The notes beneath the pieces were generated by a model, which was given only the letters and a program-made list of their open reading frames with translations, was not told the DNA's origin and did not search any database. A stretch of DNA of 25,717 bases from DATMXS01 sp035561355 (lineage in GTDB: Bacteria > Acidobacteriota > Terriglobia > Bryobacterales > Bryobacteraceae): contig DATMXS010000471.1 of assembly GCA_035561355.1 (NCBI GenBank), forward strand, positions 1 through 25,717, given 5' to 3'. The position numbers and the translations under genes were made by a program. This document shows positions 1 to 6,993 of this stretch, one piece after another; positions within the stretch are counted from its first letter, which is position 1, and every line of letters starts with the position of its first letter.

Positions 1-1
1 G

Positions 2-193
2 CTCCATAAGCGCTTTCTCGAACTGGTGTATCCCCGTGTCCCGGCTGGTGGGGCGATCAGCTCGCACAACGCGAACGACATGAAGCTCGCGATGCCGGAT
101 TTTCTGGAGGCGATCACGAAGGATCCGGAGCTCGAAACGGAGGTTCGGGAGACGGCCGGGGGCGGCTTCACGTTCAGCGTGCGGAAGAGGTGA
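2..193 (+). CDS. Probable O-methyltransferase, C-terminal fragment
   Basis: The window opens inside this gene. The frame gives 63 residues and ends in TGA at 191-193. The visible part runs LVYPRVPAGGAISSHNANDM, then MPDFLEAITKDPELETEV, and ends GGGFTFSVRKR. A YPxxxxGGxIxxHN segment, then a helix rich in F, L and E, then a closing strand with S..KR, is the usual C-terminal end of class I SAM-dependent O-methyltransferases of the catechol/caffeoyl-CoA type. The SAM-binding half lies outside the window, so substrate and catalytic competence cannot be judged. The family call is inference from one short C-terminal pattern. Confidence 0.6.
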   Translation, partial: LHKRFLELVYPRVPAGGAISSHNANDMKLAMPDFLEAITKDPELETEVRETAGGGFTFSVRKR

Positions 194-214
194 AGAGGAA
201 GAAGGCCCAGGGAG

Positions 215-242
215 GAATGCAGAATGCCGAATGCAGAATGCA
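215..242. repeat. Four tandem copies of heptamer GAATGCA
   Basis: Units read GAATGCA (215-221), GAATGCC (222-228), GAATGCA (229-235) and GAATGCA (236-242), with a single substitution in the second copy. The array lies in the 93-base gap between the methyltransferase stop and the end of higA. The gap holds no other gene-like signal. Heptamer arrays of this kind can change copy number by replication slippage. No regulatory role can be shown from the sequence. Confidence 0.8.
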
Positions 243-286
243 GCCGGCGTGATGGCGTGCAATGGGCCGATGGCGGCTAAGCGCGA

Positions 287-595
287 TCACGCTGCGGAGC
301 GCGGCAGAACTTCGCGCTGAATCCGCGCACGCGCTGCGTCCTCGGCTACCGCCAACTCGTACTTGGTCTGGAGATTCATCCACATCTGGGCGGACGTACC
401 GAAATATCGGGCAAGCCTCAGGGCTGTGTCGGCGGTGATGCCCCGCTGGCCTTTGATTATGCCGCCGATGCGGTTTGCCGGCACTCTCAATGCCATCGCG
501 AGGGCGTTCACTGTGAAGCCGGATTCCTGGAGCAATTCCTTCAGCACTTCGCCGGGATGGATCGGGGGCAGATCAGTCGGTTTTCGAACGGGCAT
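287..595 (-). CDS. higA: HigA-type antitoxin, XRE helix-turn-helix protein
   Basis: A 102-residue protein that probably neutralises the toxin encoded just upstream and represses the shared promoter. It opens with an IHPGEVLKELLQESG segment, followed by an HTH (ALAMALRVPANRIGGIIKGQR, roughly residues 32-52) and TADTALRLARYFGTSAQMWM, which is the classic HigA/VapI pattern. Length is typical for the family. The ATG at 593-595 follows an AGGAG Shine-Dalgarno that overlaps the toxin stop codon, with 11 bases between the genes, so the pair is one transcript with translation re-initiating at higA. Toxin-before-antitoxin order is the normal higBA order. The family call is firm; autoregulation is inferred from family behaviour and the repeats near the higB start. 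Confidence 0.9.
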   Translation of the reverse strand: MPVRKPTDLPPIHPGEVLKELLQESGFTVNALAMALRVPANRIGGIIKGQRGITADTALRLARYFGTSAQMWMNLQTKYELAVAEDAARARIQREVLPRSAA

Positions 596-606
596 TTGTT
601 CTCCTA

Positions 607-882
607 TCAGTGATAATCAACGATCTCGACGTTGTGAGCGTCTCCGTCCCGCCATTCAAAGCAGATTCGGAACTGACCGTTGATCCGAATACTGTGTTGT
701 CCCCTCCGGTCTCCTTGGAGTGCTTCCAGATGGAGGCCGGGTAGGTGTAGGTCCCTGAGGGACGTGGCCGCGTCCAACAACTCCAGCCGGATTCGCGCCG
801 ACTTCTCGATCGCTTGCAACCTCCGGCTGAACTTCCGATTGAGCAATAGCTGGACGTCTCTGTCGCAACATGATCGTATCAT
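607..882 (-). CDS. higB: HigB-type toxin, RelE/ParE superfamily
   Basis: A 91-residue small basic protein matching HigB mRNA-interferase toxins across its length. It starts MIRSC, has the LLDAATSLRDL helix-turn segment, then LEALQGDRRGQHSIRINGQ and RICFEWRDGDAHNVEIVDYH, the family's core strands and C-terminal end. HigB proteins bind the ribosome and cut mRNA during translation; that activity is family knowledge and is not visible here. The ATG at 880-882 gives the usual family N-terminus, and no Shine-Dalgarno precedes it. higA follows 11 bases downstream. The gene is intact, with no frameshift or missing end, so the module may be active. It is transcribed divergently from valS. Confidence 0.9.
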   Translation of the reverse strand: MIRSCCDRDVQLLLNRKFSRRLQAIEKSARIRLELLDAATSLRDLHLPGLHLEALQGDRRGQHSIRINGQFRICFEWRDGDAHNVEIVDYH

Positions 883-909
883 ACGGTAGGCATAATACGC
901 ATATCATAC
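875..909 (-). promoter_or_regulatory. Operator-like repeats and -10 hexamer at the higB start
   Basis: CGTATCATACG at 875-885 is a perfect inverted repeat covering the higB start codon. Its core TATCATAC (877-884) recurs at 902-909 in the same orientation, 25 bases away. Between them, on the minus strand, TATTAT (892-897) lies 9 bases before the higB ATG and could be its -10 box. Two matching boxes flanking a -10 is what a HigA or HigBA autorepressor site would look like. Binding is inferred, not shown. Confidence 0.45.
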
Positions 910-984
910 AATGCTGCGAGCTGCCGCGTCTGAGGGCGCATCGAAAATTGATGGCCGGTTTTTCGTCCATATCGTCTGTCCTGA

Positions 985-990
985 TATATT
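985..990 (+). promoter_or_regulatory. Possible -10 box for valS
   Basis: TATATT lies 12 bases before the valS ATG. The intervening GGTAAGTCCCCC has no Shine-Dalgarno. No good -35 is seen at the right spacing. No T-box-like leader fits, because only 120 bases separate valS from higB. Confidence 0.35.
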
Positions 991-1002
991 GGTAAGTCCC
1001 CC

Positions 1003-3675
1003 ATGCAAATCGAGAAAGTCTATGAACCGCAACAGTTTGAGCCGCATTGGGCACAGTGGTGGATCGATTCCGGGATCTTTCGGGCGGACCCTAAAGCGCC
1101 TGGGCGCGTGTTCTCGCTGGTGATCCCGCCGCCCAACGTCACCGGCTCGCTTCACATCGGTCACATGCTCGAGCACACCGAGATCGATGTCACGGTCCGG
1201 TGGCACCGCATGCGGGGCGATAACACGTTATGGCTGCCTGGCACGGACCACGCCGGCATTGCCACCCAGATGCTCGTCGCCCGGCAACTTGCGAGTGAAG
1301 GCATACAGTATCGCGACCTCGGCCGCGAGGAGTTCGTAAAGCGCGTTTGGCAGTGGAAAGAACAGTACGGCGGGACGATCAAGCGGCAGATGATCCGCAT
1401 GGGTTCGTCCTGCGACTGGTCGCGGGAGCGGTTCACTCTGGACCCGGGGCTGTCGCGTGCGGTGCGCGAGGTCTTCGTGCGGCTGTACGAAAAGGGCCTG
1501 ATCTACCGGGGCGAGTACATGGTGAACTGGTGCCCCAAGTGCCATACGGCGCTCTCCGATCTCGAAGTGCCGCACGACGTGACTCCGGGCAATTTGTGGC
1601 ACATCCGATATCCCGTGAACGGCACGGACCGGTTCGTGGTAGTGGCGACGACGCGTCCCGAGACCATGCTCGGCGACACCGCAGTCGCAATGAATCCGAA
1701 GGACGAGCGGTACGCGGACCTGCACGGCAAGACCGTACGGCTGCCGCTGATGAACCGCGACATCCCGATCATCCTCGACGAGCTTGCCGACCCCGAGTTC
1801 GGGACGGGCGTGGTCAAGGTGACACCCGCCCATGATCCGAACGACTTCGAGGCGGGGCGCCGGCACAATCTGCCGCGGATCAAAGTAATCGACGAGAACG
1901 CCGCGATGACGGCGGAAGCCGGCCCGTACGCCGGGCTGGACCGTTTCGAAGCGCGGAAGCGCGTTGTGGCGGATCTCGAAGCATTGGGCCTGCTCGACAA
2001 GGTGGAACCCTACGAGCTCTCGCTCGGCAAGTGCCAGCGATGCAAGACGCCGGTGGAGCCGCTCGTTTCCAAGCAGTGGTTCGTTAAGACGAAGCCGCTG
2101 GCGGAACCCGCGATCAAAGCGGTGGAGGACGGCCGCATCAAGTTCACGCCGGAGAACTGGACGAAGACTTACTACGAGTGGATGTACAACATCCGCGACT
2201 GGTGCATTTCGCGCCAACTCTGGTGGGGGCACCGCGTTCCCGCGTGGCACTGCAAGGATTGCGGAGAGATCATCGTGGCGCGCGAAGCGCCGCAGAAGTG
2301 CAAGTGCGGCTCGAGCAACCTGGAGCAGGACCCGGACGTGCTGGACACCTGGTTCAGCTCCGGCCTGTGGCCGTTCTCGACACTAGGGTGGCCGGACCAG
2401 ACCGACGAGCTGAACACTTACTATCCGACGTCGCTGCTGATCACGGGCTTCGACATTCTATTCTTCTGGGTGGCGCGCATGGTCATGCTCGGCATCGAGG
2501 AGATGGGCGACGTGCCGTTCCGCGAGGTGTACATTCACGGGCTGGTGCGCGACGCCGAGCGGCAGAAAATGTCCAAGACGAAGGGCAACGTTGTGGACCC
2601 GCTGGTCCTGACGGAGCAGTTCGGCACAGACGCAGTTCGCATGGGGCTGCTCCATGGTGCGGCGCCGGGCACAGACATCGTGCTGACTCCGGAGCGCATG
2701 GAGAGCGCGCGTAACTTCGCCAACAAGCTGTGGAACGCGGCGCGGTTCATGTTCCTGAACATGGAGCGCTCATGCGTGGATGCGTGGGTTCCGGAGCCGG
2801 GTCGCCCGTGCGTGGCCGAGGTGGATACGGACACGCTGGAAGCGAGCCTGGAGGACCGCTGGATTTTCAGCCGTTTAAATCAGGTGGCTGACCTGGCGGG
2901 CCGCGCGATCGAGCATTACCGGTATCACGAAGCGGCGCAGGTACTGTGGCAGTTCGTCTGGCGCGAGTTCTGCGATTGGTACCTGGAGATCAAGAAGCTC
3001 CGGTTCCGCGAGAACTCCGGTTTGGACGCCGGCTGGCGCAACATTTTGACCGTGTTCGAGGCGATGCTGCGGCTGCTTCACCCGGTGATGCCGTTTATCA
3101 CGGAAGAACTGTGGCAGCGGATCTCGGCGAACTCGGCGGATAGGCCGCAATCCATCGCGCTGGCGCCCTATCCGGAGTACTCGCCGAAGGCGGCCGACCT
3201 GAAGGCCGAGCGCGAGATGGAGCTGTTGCAGGACATCATCGTTTCGGCGCGCAACCTGCGGGCCGACCTGGGCGTAAACAACCAGAAGCAGCAGTTGGAA
3301 GGGACGCTCTATTCGCCGGGACCGGCGGCAAAGATAGCGCGTGCGCAACTCGAGGTGATTCAGAAGTTGGCGGGCGTGAAGCTGGAGATCGTGGAATCGG
3401 CTGCGCCGGCGGGCGTGAAAGGGGTGAAGCGCGCGACGACCGAGTACGATCTGGTGCTGCAGATCCCGAGCGAGCAATCCGACGTGCAGCGGAAGCGCCT
3501 CGAAAAAGAGATCGAGCAGCTCACGAAGGTGATTGCGAATTCTGAGCGGCAGTTGAGCGACGAGAAGTTTCTGGCTCGCGCGCCCGAGGCGGTTGTGAAC
3601 TCGATCAAGGGCAAGCTGGCCGAGTACAAGGCGCAGCTCGAGAAGAGCCGCGAGACGCTCGGAGCGCTTTCGTAA
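1003..3675 (+). CDS. valS: Valyl-tRNA synthetase
   Basis: Charges tRNA-Val with valine in the cytoplasm, a class Ia synthetase of 890 residues, full length for the family. The HIGH signature is at 51-54 within PPPNVTGSLHIGH and the KMSKT loop at 522-526. The CP1 editing domain is intact (TTRPETMLGDTAVAMNPKD and GTGVVKVTPAHDPNDF). Cysteine pairs CPKC, CQRC, CKDC and CKCG suggest zinc-binding ribbons. The anticodon-binding helices follow, and the last 70 or so residues form the charged coiled-coil arm typical of ValRS. The editing and catalytic motifs are specific to ValRS rather than LeuRS or IleRS. The stop overlaps the nadC start by one base (TAATG), so this is the first gene of a cofactor operon. 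Confidence 0.98.
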   Translation: MQIEKVYEPQQFEPHWAQWWIDSGIFRADPKAPGRVFSLVIPPPNVTGSLHIGHMLEHTEIDVTVRWHRMRGDNTLWLPGTDHAGIATQMLVARQLASEGIQYRDLGREEFVKRVWQWKEQYGGTIKRQMIRMGSSCDWSRERFTLDPGLSRAVREVFVRLYEKGLIYRGEYMVNWCPKCHTALSDLEVPHDVTPGNLWHIRYPVNGTDRFVVVATTRPETMLGDTAVAMNPKDERYADLHGKTVRLPLMNRDIPIILDELADPEFGTGVVKVTPAHDPNDFEAGRRHNLPRIKVIDENAAMTAEAGPYAGLDRFEARKRVVADLEALGLLDKVEPYELSLGKCQRCKTPVEPLVSKQWFVKTKPLAEPAIKAVEDGRIKFTPENWTKTYYEWMYNIRDWCISRQLWWGHRVPAWHCKDCGEIIVAREAPQKCKCGSSNLEQDPDVLDTWFSSGLWPFSTLGWPDQTDELNTYYPTSLLITGFDILFFWVARMVMLGIEEMGDVPFREVYIHGLVRDAERQKMSKTKGNVVDPLVLTEQFGTDAVRMGLLHGAAPGTDIVLTPERMESARNFANKLWNAARFMFLNMERSCVDAWVPEPGRPCVAEVDTDTLEASLEDRWIFSRLNQVADLAGRAIEHYRYHEAAQVLWQFVWREFCDWYLEIKKLRFRENSGLDAGWRNILTVFEAMLRLLHPVMPFITEELWQRISANSADRPQSIALAPYPEYSPKAADLKAEREMELLQDIIVSARNLRADLGVNNQKQQLEGTLYSPGPAAKIARAQLEVIQKLAGVKLEIVESAAPAGVKGVKRATTEYDLVLQIPSEQSDVQRKRLEKEIEQLTKVIANSERQLSDEKFLARAPEAVVNSIKGKLAEYKAQLEKSRETLGALS

Positions 3676-4517
3676 TGGGCGCGTTCGATCCGGCGAATCC
3701 GGAGGTCGATTTCATTGTCGGCCATGCATTGAAAGAGGACATCGGGACCGGCGATATCACCTCGGAGGCATGCGTGCCGCCGGGGTTGATGGCGAACGGG
3801 TGCTTCCTCGCGAAACAGGACATAGTGCTGGCGGGGATCGAACTGCTACCGCTCATTTACGAGATCCGCGGCGGAGTGGATTACATCGACCTGCGGTTCG
3901 CGAGCGGAGACCGCGCCAAGCCCGGAGATGTTCTGGCCACCGTGAATGGCCGCGCGCGGACGCTGCTCGAATGCGAGCGCGTCGCGCTGAACTTTCTTCA
4001 GCGGCTGAGCGGCGTGGCGACACTGGCACGGCGGTTCGTCGAGGCCGTGGAAGGCACCGGCTGCTACGTCCTCGATACAAGGAAGACCACTCCGGGCCTG
4101 CGTATGCTCGAGAAGTGGGCCGCGGCGGCTGGCGGAGTCACCAACCATCGCATCGGCCTGTTCGACGCGATTCTGATCAAGAACAACCATATCGCGGCGG
4201 CCGGCGGTGTTCGCGCAGCGGTGGAGGCCGCGTTCAAGACCGGGATGCCGGTCGAGATCGAGGTCAGGACGCGCGAGGAATTGGACGAGGCGCTGGCGGC
4301 GGGGGCAGAGCACCTGCTGCTGGACAACCTGACACCGGCCGAAGCGGCGGAGTGGGTTCGGTACATCGATGGCCGGGCGACGCTCGAACTTTCGGGCGGG
4401 ATTACGCTCGACACCGTCCGCGCGTACGCCGAAGCGGGAGCGGACTTTGTCTCAGCCGGCGCGATCACGCACTCGGCGACTGCCGTGGACATCAGCTTCC
4501 GGCTGGAACTCTCGTGA
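3675..4517 (+). CDS. nadC: Nicotinate-nucleotide pyrophosphorylase (carboxylating)
   Basis: Makes nicotinate mononucleotide, CO2 and pyrophosphate from quinolinate and PRPP in de novo NAD synthesis. It has 280 residues, the normal length. Family landmarks are EDIGTGDITSEA near residue 20, a GxL..ER.ALNFLQRLSGVAT core, DTRKTTPGLRMLEKWA with the basic substrate-binding residues, GGVTNHRIGLFDAILIKNNH, EIEVRT, LLDN and the closing ELSGGI and GADFVSAGAIT phosphate-binding turns. The ATG overlaps the valS stop by one base, and GGAG lies 10 bases upstream of it. The gene ends in GTGA, which contains the birA start. No nadA or nadB is in the window, so the rest of the pathway must be elsewhere. Confidence 0.97.
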   Translation: MGAFDPANPEVDFIVGHALKEDIGTGDITSEACVPPGLMANGCFLAKQDIVLAGIELLPLIYEIRGGVDYIDLRFASGDRAKPGDVLATVNGRARTLLECERVALNFLQRLSGVATLARRFVEAVEGTGCYVLDTRKTTPGLRMLEKWAAAAGGVTNHRIGLFDAILIKNNHIAAAGGVRAAVEAAFKTGMPVEIEVRTREELDEALAAGAEHLLLDNLTPAEAAEWVRYIDGRATLELSGGITLDTVRAYAEAGADFVSAGAITHSATAVDISFRLELS

Positions 4518-5191
4518 CCGCGGATCGGCGGGTCATCTGGCTCGAACGCTGCGAGAGCACGATGATCGAAGCCGCAGTCCTCGCTGCGGAAGGTGCGCCC
4601 CACGGTACCGTGGTCGGCGCGGATGAGCAGACCGCGGGGCAGGGAAGGCTCGGTCGCGCGTGGCACTCGGAGCCGGGCGCGGGGCTGTACGTTTCAATGG
4701 TGCTGCGGCTGCCGCAGGCGGGCCTGCTGACGATGGCGCTCGGGCTGGCGACTGCCGAAGCGATCGGCGTGCCCTGCGACCTGCGCTGGCCGAATGACGT
4801 GTTGATCGGCCGTAAGAAGTGCGCCGGCATTCTGGTGATGACCGAGCACGGGGCTTTCATCGCGGGCATCGGGATCAACCTAAATCACACGTCGTTTCCG
4901 CCGGACCTGGCGGAGATCGCAACCTCGCTGCGAATCGAAACGGGGCGGGAGCAATCGCGTGCAGTGATTCTGGACGCGCTGCTCGCGGCCGTGGACCGCT
5001 GGCTGGCGGCGGATCGCGAGACGATCCTTGAGGAGTTTGCGCGACGGTCAAGTTGGGTTCGCGGCAAGCGGGTGGTGGTGGAAGGCGTGCGCGGCGTGAC
5101 GGACGGGCTGGATGATCGAGGATTCCTCTGGCTGCGGCTGGACGACGGCACGCGGCACCGAATCCTGGCCGGAGGAGTGCGGGAGGAATAG
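4514..5191 (+). CDS. birA: Biotin-[acetyl-CoA-carboxylase] ligase, single-domain
   Basis: Attaches biotin to biotin-dependent carboxylases through biotinyl-5'-AMP. It has 225 residues. The GTG at 4514 overlaps the nadC stop (GTGA) and is needed to keep the N-terminal strand with the EST motif (14-16). The biotin/ATP loop is GQGRLGRAW (42-50) and the KCAGIL signature places the catalytic lysine at about 102. RWPNDV (91-96) and GIGINLNH complete the core, and a small C-terminal SH3-like domain follows. There is no N-terminal winged helix, so this is a class I ligase that cannot act as the biotin-operon repressor known from E. coli BirA. It abuts coaX with no spacer, and a GGAGG near its 3' end can serve as the coaX ribosome site. 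Confidence 0.95.
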   Translation: MTADRRVIWLERCESTMIEAAVLAAEGAPHGTVVGADEQTAGQGRLGRAWHSEPGAGLYVSMVLRLPQAGLLTMALGLATAEAIGVPCDLRWPNDVLIGRKKCAGILVMTEHGAFIAGIGINLNHTSFPPDLAEIATSLRIETGREQSRAVILDALLAAVDRWLAADRETILEEFARRSSWVRGKRVVVEGVRGVTDGLDDRGFLWLRLDDGTRHRILAGGVREE

Positions 5192-5959
5192 ATGCTGGTA
5201 GCGCTCGACGCAGGCAATACAAACGTCACCATCGGAGTTTTCGAGAAGAAGGAACTGATCGCCCACTGGCGGCTGCGAACGGTACACGAGCAGACAGTAG
5301 ACGAGTGGGGCATCCTGCTGCGGAACCTCTTTGCACTGTCGTCAATCGACCTTGGCTGCGTGGACGGCATGATCATCGGGAGCGTTGTGCCGCCGGTGAA
5401 CCCCACATTGGCAGCCATGGCGGAGCGGTATTTCAGAATCGACCCCCTGTTCGTGAATCACGAGACGGACACAGGGCTCACCATCCGGTACGACAACCCG
5501 CGGGATGTGGGCGCTGACCGTGTGATCAACGGCGCCCAGGCATTCGTGAAGTACGGTGGACCATGCGTAGTGGTGGACCTGGGGACAGCAATCACGTTCG
5601 ATGCGGTTTCGCGGAATGCCGAGTACCTGGGCGGCATTATTTGCGCGGGTATCGGGATCTCGACCGAGGCGCTGTTCGCCAAAACGGCGAAGTTGCCGCT
5701 GGTGGATTTTCGAGAGCCTCAGAAATTGATCGGTACGAACACAGTGGGGAGTATTCAATCGGGCCTGTATTACGGGGCGATCGGGATGATCGATGGCATC
5801 CTGGAGCGGCTCATCGGCGAACTGGGCGAGCATACCAGGGCGATCGCCACGGGCGGTCAGGCAAGCATGGTCGTGCGCGGCTCGAAGTACATCACCGACG
5901 TGGATGAAAACCTGACGCTCGATGGGCTCAAAATGATCTGGGAGCGCAACCGCCAGTGA
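5192..5959 (+). CDS. coaX: Type III pantothenate kinase
   Basis: Phosphorylates pantothenate, the first step of CoA synthesis, in the cytoplasm. It has 255 residues. The ASKHA-fold motifs are clear: DAGNTNVTIGVF (6-17) is the phosphate-binding strand-turn, GADR (107-110) contains the conserved aspartate (109), and VVVDLGTAITFDAV follows as the second phosphate motif. GGIICAGIGIS, TNTVGSIQSGLYYG and a final ATGGQA also fit CoaX. The ATG directly follows the birA TAG. The gene ends in GTGA and overlaps the next start by 3-4 bases. birA-coaX adjacency is common in bacteria, so the context supports the call. Confidence 0.97.
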   Translation: MLVALDAGNTNVTIGVFEKKELIAHWRLRTVHEQTVDEWGILLRNLFALSSIDLGCVDGMIIGSVVPPVNPTLAAMAERYFRIDPLFVNHETDTGLTIRYDNPRDVGADRVINGAQAFVKYGGPCVVVDLGTAITFDAVSRNAEYLGGIICAGIGISTEALFAKTAKLPLVDFREPQKLIGTNTVGSIQSGLYYGAIGMIDGILERLIGELGEHTRAIATGGQASMVVRGSKYITDVDENLTLDGLKMIWERNRQ

Positions 5960-6642
5960 GTGAAGAGCGCGACTGGCACCTGAACTATTTCAACTACTTC
6001 ACTGAAGTCGAGGAGCAGTTCCAACGTGCGCGGGGCACGGGCCTCTTTCTGCTTTCGCCACTGGATTGGGCGCTGATTGAAACGTGGAAGGACGCCGGGA
6101 TCCCGCTGGAGGCGGTGCTGCGCGGCATTGACGAGGCGTTCGAGAAGTGGCGTGAGAAGCGATCGCGGACCCAGATGGTGAACTCGCTCGCATTCTGCGC
6201 ACAGGCGGTGCTGACGCACGCCCAGCAGATGGCGGCGGGCGCGCCGGCGCGGGCGGCGAAGGAATCCTCGGCTCCGTTTTCGCTCGACGAGTTGAAGGCG
6301 TTTCTCGAGAAGATCGCAGCGCAGGTGCGGCGGCATGAAGCGCTGGCGGGGATCGCGGATTCACTGGAACGTCTGGCAGCGGAGGCGGAGCAGCATTACA
6401 AGGCGCTCGAGGACCTCGACCAGCGGCTGACCGCGCTCGAAGAGAAGATGACCGCAGTGGCGCGGGCGGCGTGTTCGGAGGAGGACATCCTCGCGGATCG
6501 AAAAGAATTCGACCTTTCGATCCGGCCGTACCGCTCAAAACTCAGCGCCGAGCAGCTTGCGATGACGCAGCGGCAGTTCCTGGACCGCCGGCTGTTGGAG
6601 CGGCTCGAACTTCCGCGCCTCAGCCTGTTCCATATGCGCTAG
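5956..6642 (+). CDS. Unrecognised cytoplasmic coiled-coil protein
   Basis: A 228-residue protein of no family I can name. The GTG at 5956 overlaps the coaX stop, so it is translated as part of the operon. No signal peptide, membrane segment or cysteine cluster is present. Residues 1-60 are rich in aromatic and acidic residues, with an LSPLDWALIETWKDAGIPLE stretch leading into a helix that contains GIDEAFEKW; it reads like a small helical domain of DnaD or winged-helix type, but that is only an impression. About residues 105-165 have leucine heptads and look like a coiled coil. The C-terminal part is helical and charged. Smooth codon use and position argue that it is a real gene. Function is unknown. 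Confidence 0.8.
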   Translation: MSEERDWHLNYFNYFTEVEEQFQRARGTGLFLLSPLDWALIETWKDAGIPLEAVLRGIDEAFEKWREKRSRTQMVNSLAFCAQAVLTHAQQMAAGAPARAAKESSAPFSLDELKAFLEKIAAQVRRHEALAGIADSLERLAAEAEQHYKALEDLDQRLTALEEKMTAVARAACSEEDILADRKEFDLSIRPYRSKLSAEQLAMTQRQFLDRRLLERLELPRLSLFHMR

Positions 6643-6684
6643 GATGCTGCGAACATGAAGTACATGAATGCATTGAGAGTACCG

Positions 6685-6693
6685 AAGGGGGAG
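6685..6693 (+). promoter_or_regulatory. Strong ribosome-binding site for the DUF3467 gene
   Basis: AAGGGGGAG ends two bases before the GTG at 6696-6698. The match to the 16S tail is the best in this operon, and it fixes the GTG as the start rather than any codon further upstream in the open frame. Confidence 0.7.
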
Positions 6694-6695
6694 AA

Positions 6696-6992
6696 GTGAA
6701 CCAGCCGCAGCAGCCGCCTGAGATCCGGATCACCAAGACCGGCGAGTACCGCGAGACGTATGCGAACAGCGTGCAGGTCCGCGTCAGCCTGTGGGACTTC
6801 TTCCTGGCGTTCGGCAGGATCGACCAGGCCGTTCCCGATCAGGTGGCGATCGAGATGTTCCAGGGCATCTTCCTGAGCCCGCAGCAAGCCAAAGCGCTGC
6901 TGAACGTCCTACAGCAGAACGTGTCGCAGTATGAGGCGGCGTTCGGCGAGATCCGGTTGGATGCGCGTGCGCAGGGCGGCGTGCTCCAGTAG
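6696..6992 (+). CDS. DUF3467 family protein
   Basis: A small 98-residue protein. The GTG start is chosen because of the strong AAGGGGGAG site just upstream; the frame stays open to 6471 but that part overlaps the preceding gene. It begins with a proline- and glutamine-rich leader and then EIRITKTGEYRETYANSVQV, followed by a strand-helix core ending SPQQAKALLNVLQQNVSQYE and AFGEIR. A Y.N.v.V..s..dF...F start and an lSPqqAK.Ll..L..n...YE..FG.I end is the DUF3467 pattern. The molecular role of the family is not established. It has no signal peptide or membrane helix. The glycosyltransferase start lies one base after its stop. Confidence 0.85.
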   Translation: MNQPQQPPEIRITKTGEYRETYANSVQVRVSLWDFFLAFGRIDQAVPDQVAIEMFQGIFLSPQQAKALLNVLQQNVSQYEAAFGEIRLDARAQGGVLQ

Positions 6993-6993
6993 C

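Noticed and set aside
883..1002. T-box riboswitch before valS.
   Set aside because: Only 120 bases separate valS from higB, with no stem I, specifier loop or TGG-type T-box sequence.
1228..2250. Long minus-strand open frame of 340 codons opposite valS.
   Set aside because: It lies wholly inside the intact valS gene, has His/Arg-rich low-quality protein and no family motif; it is a by-product of GC-rich codon use.
3770..4513. Upstream extension of the birA frame.
   Set aside because: The added 248 residues read through nadC in another frame and resemble no protein; the GTG at 4514 restores the family N-terminus.
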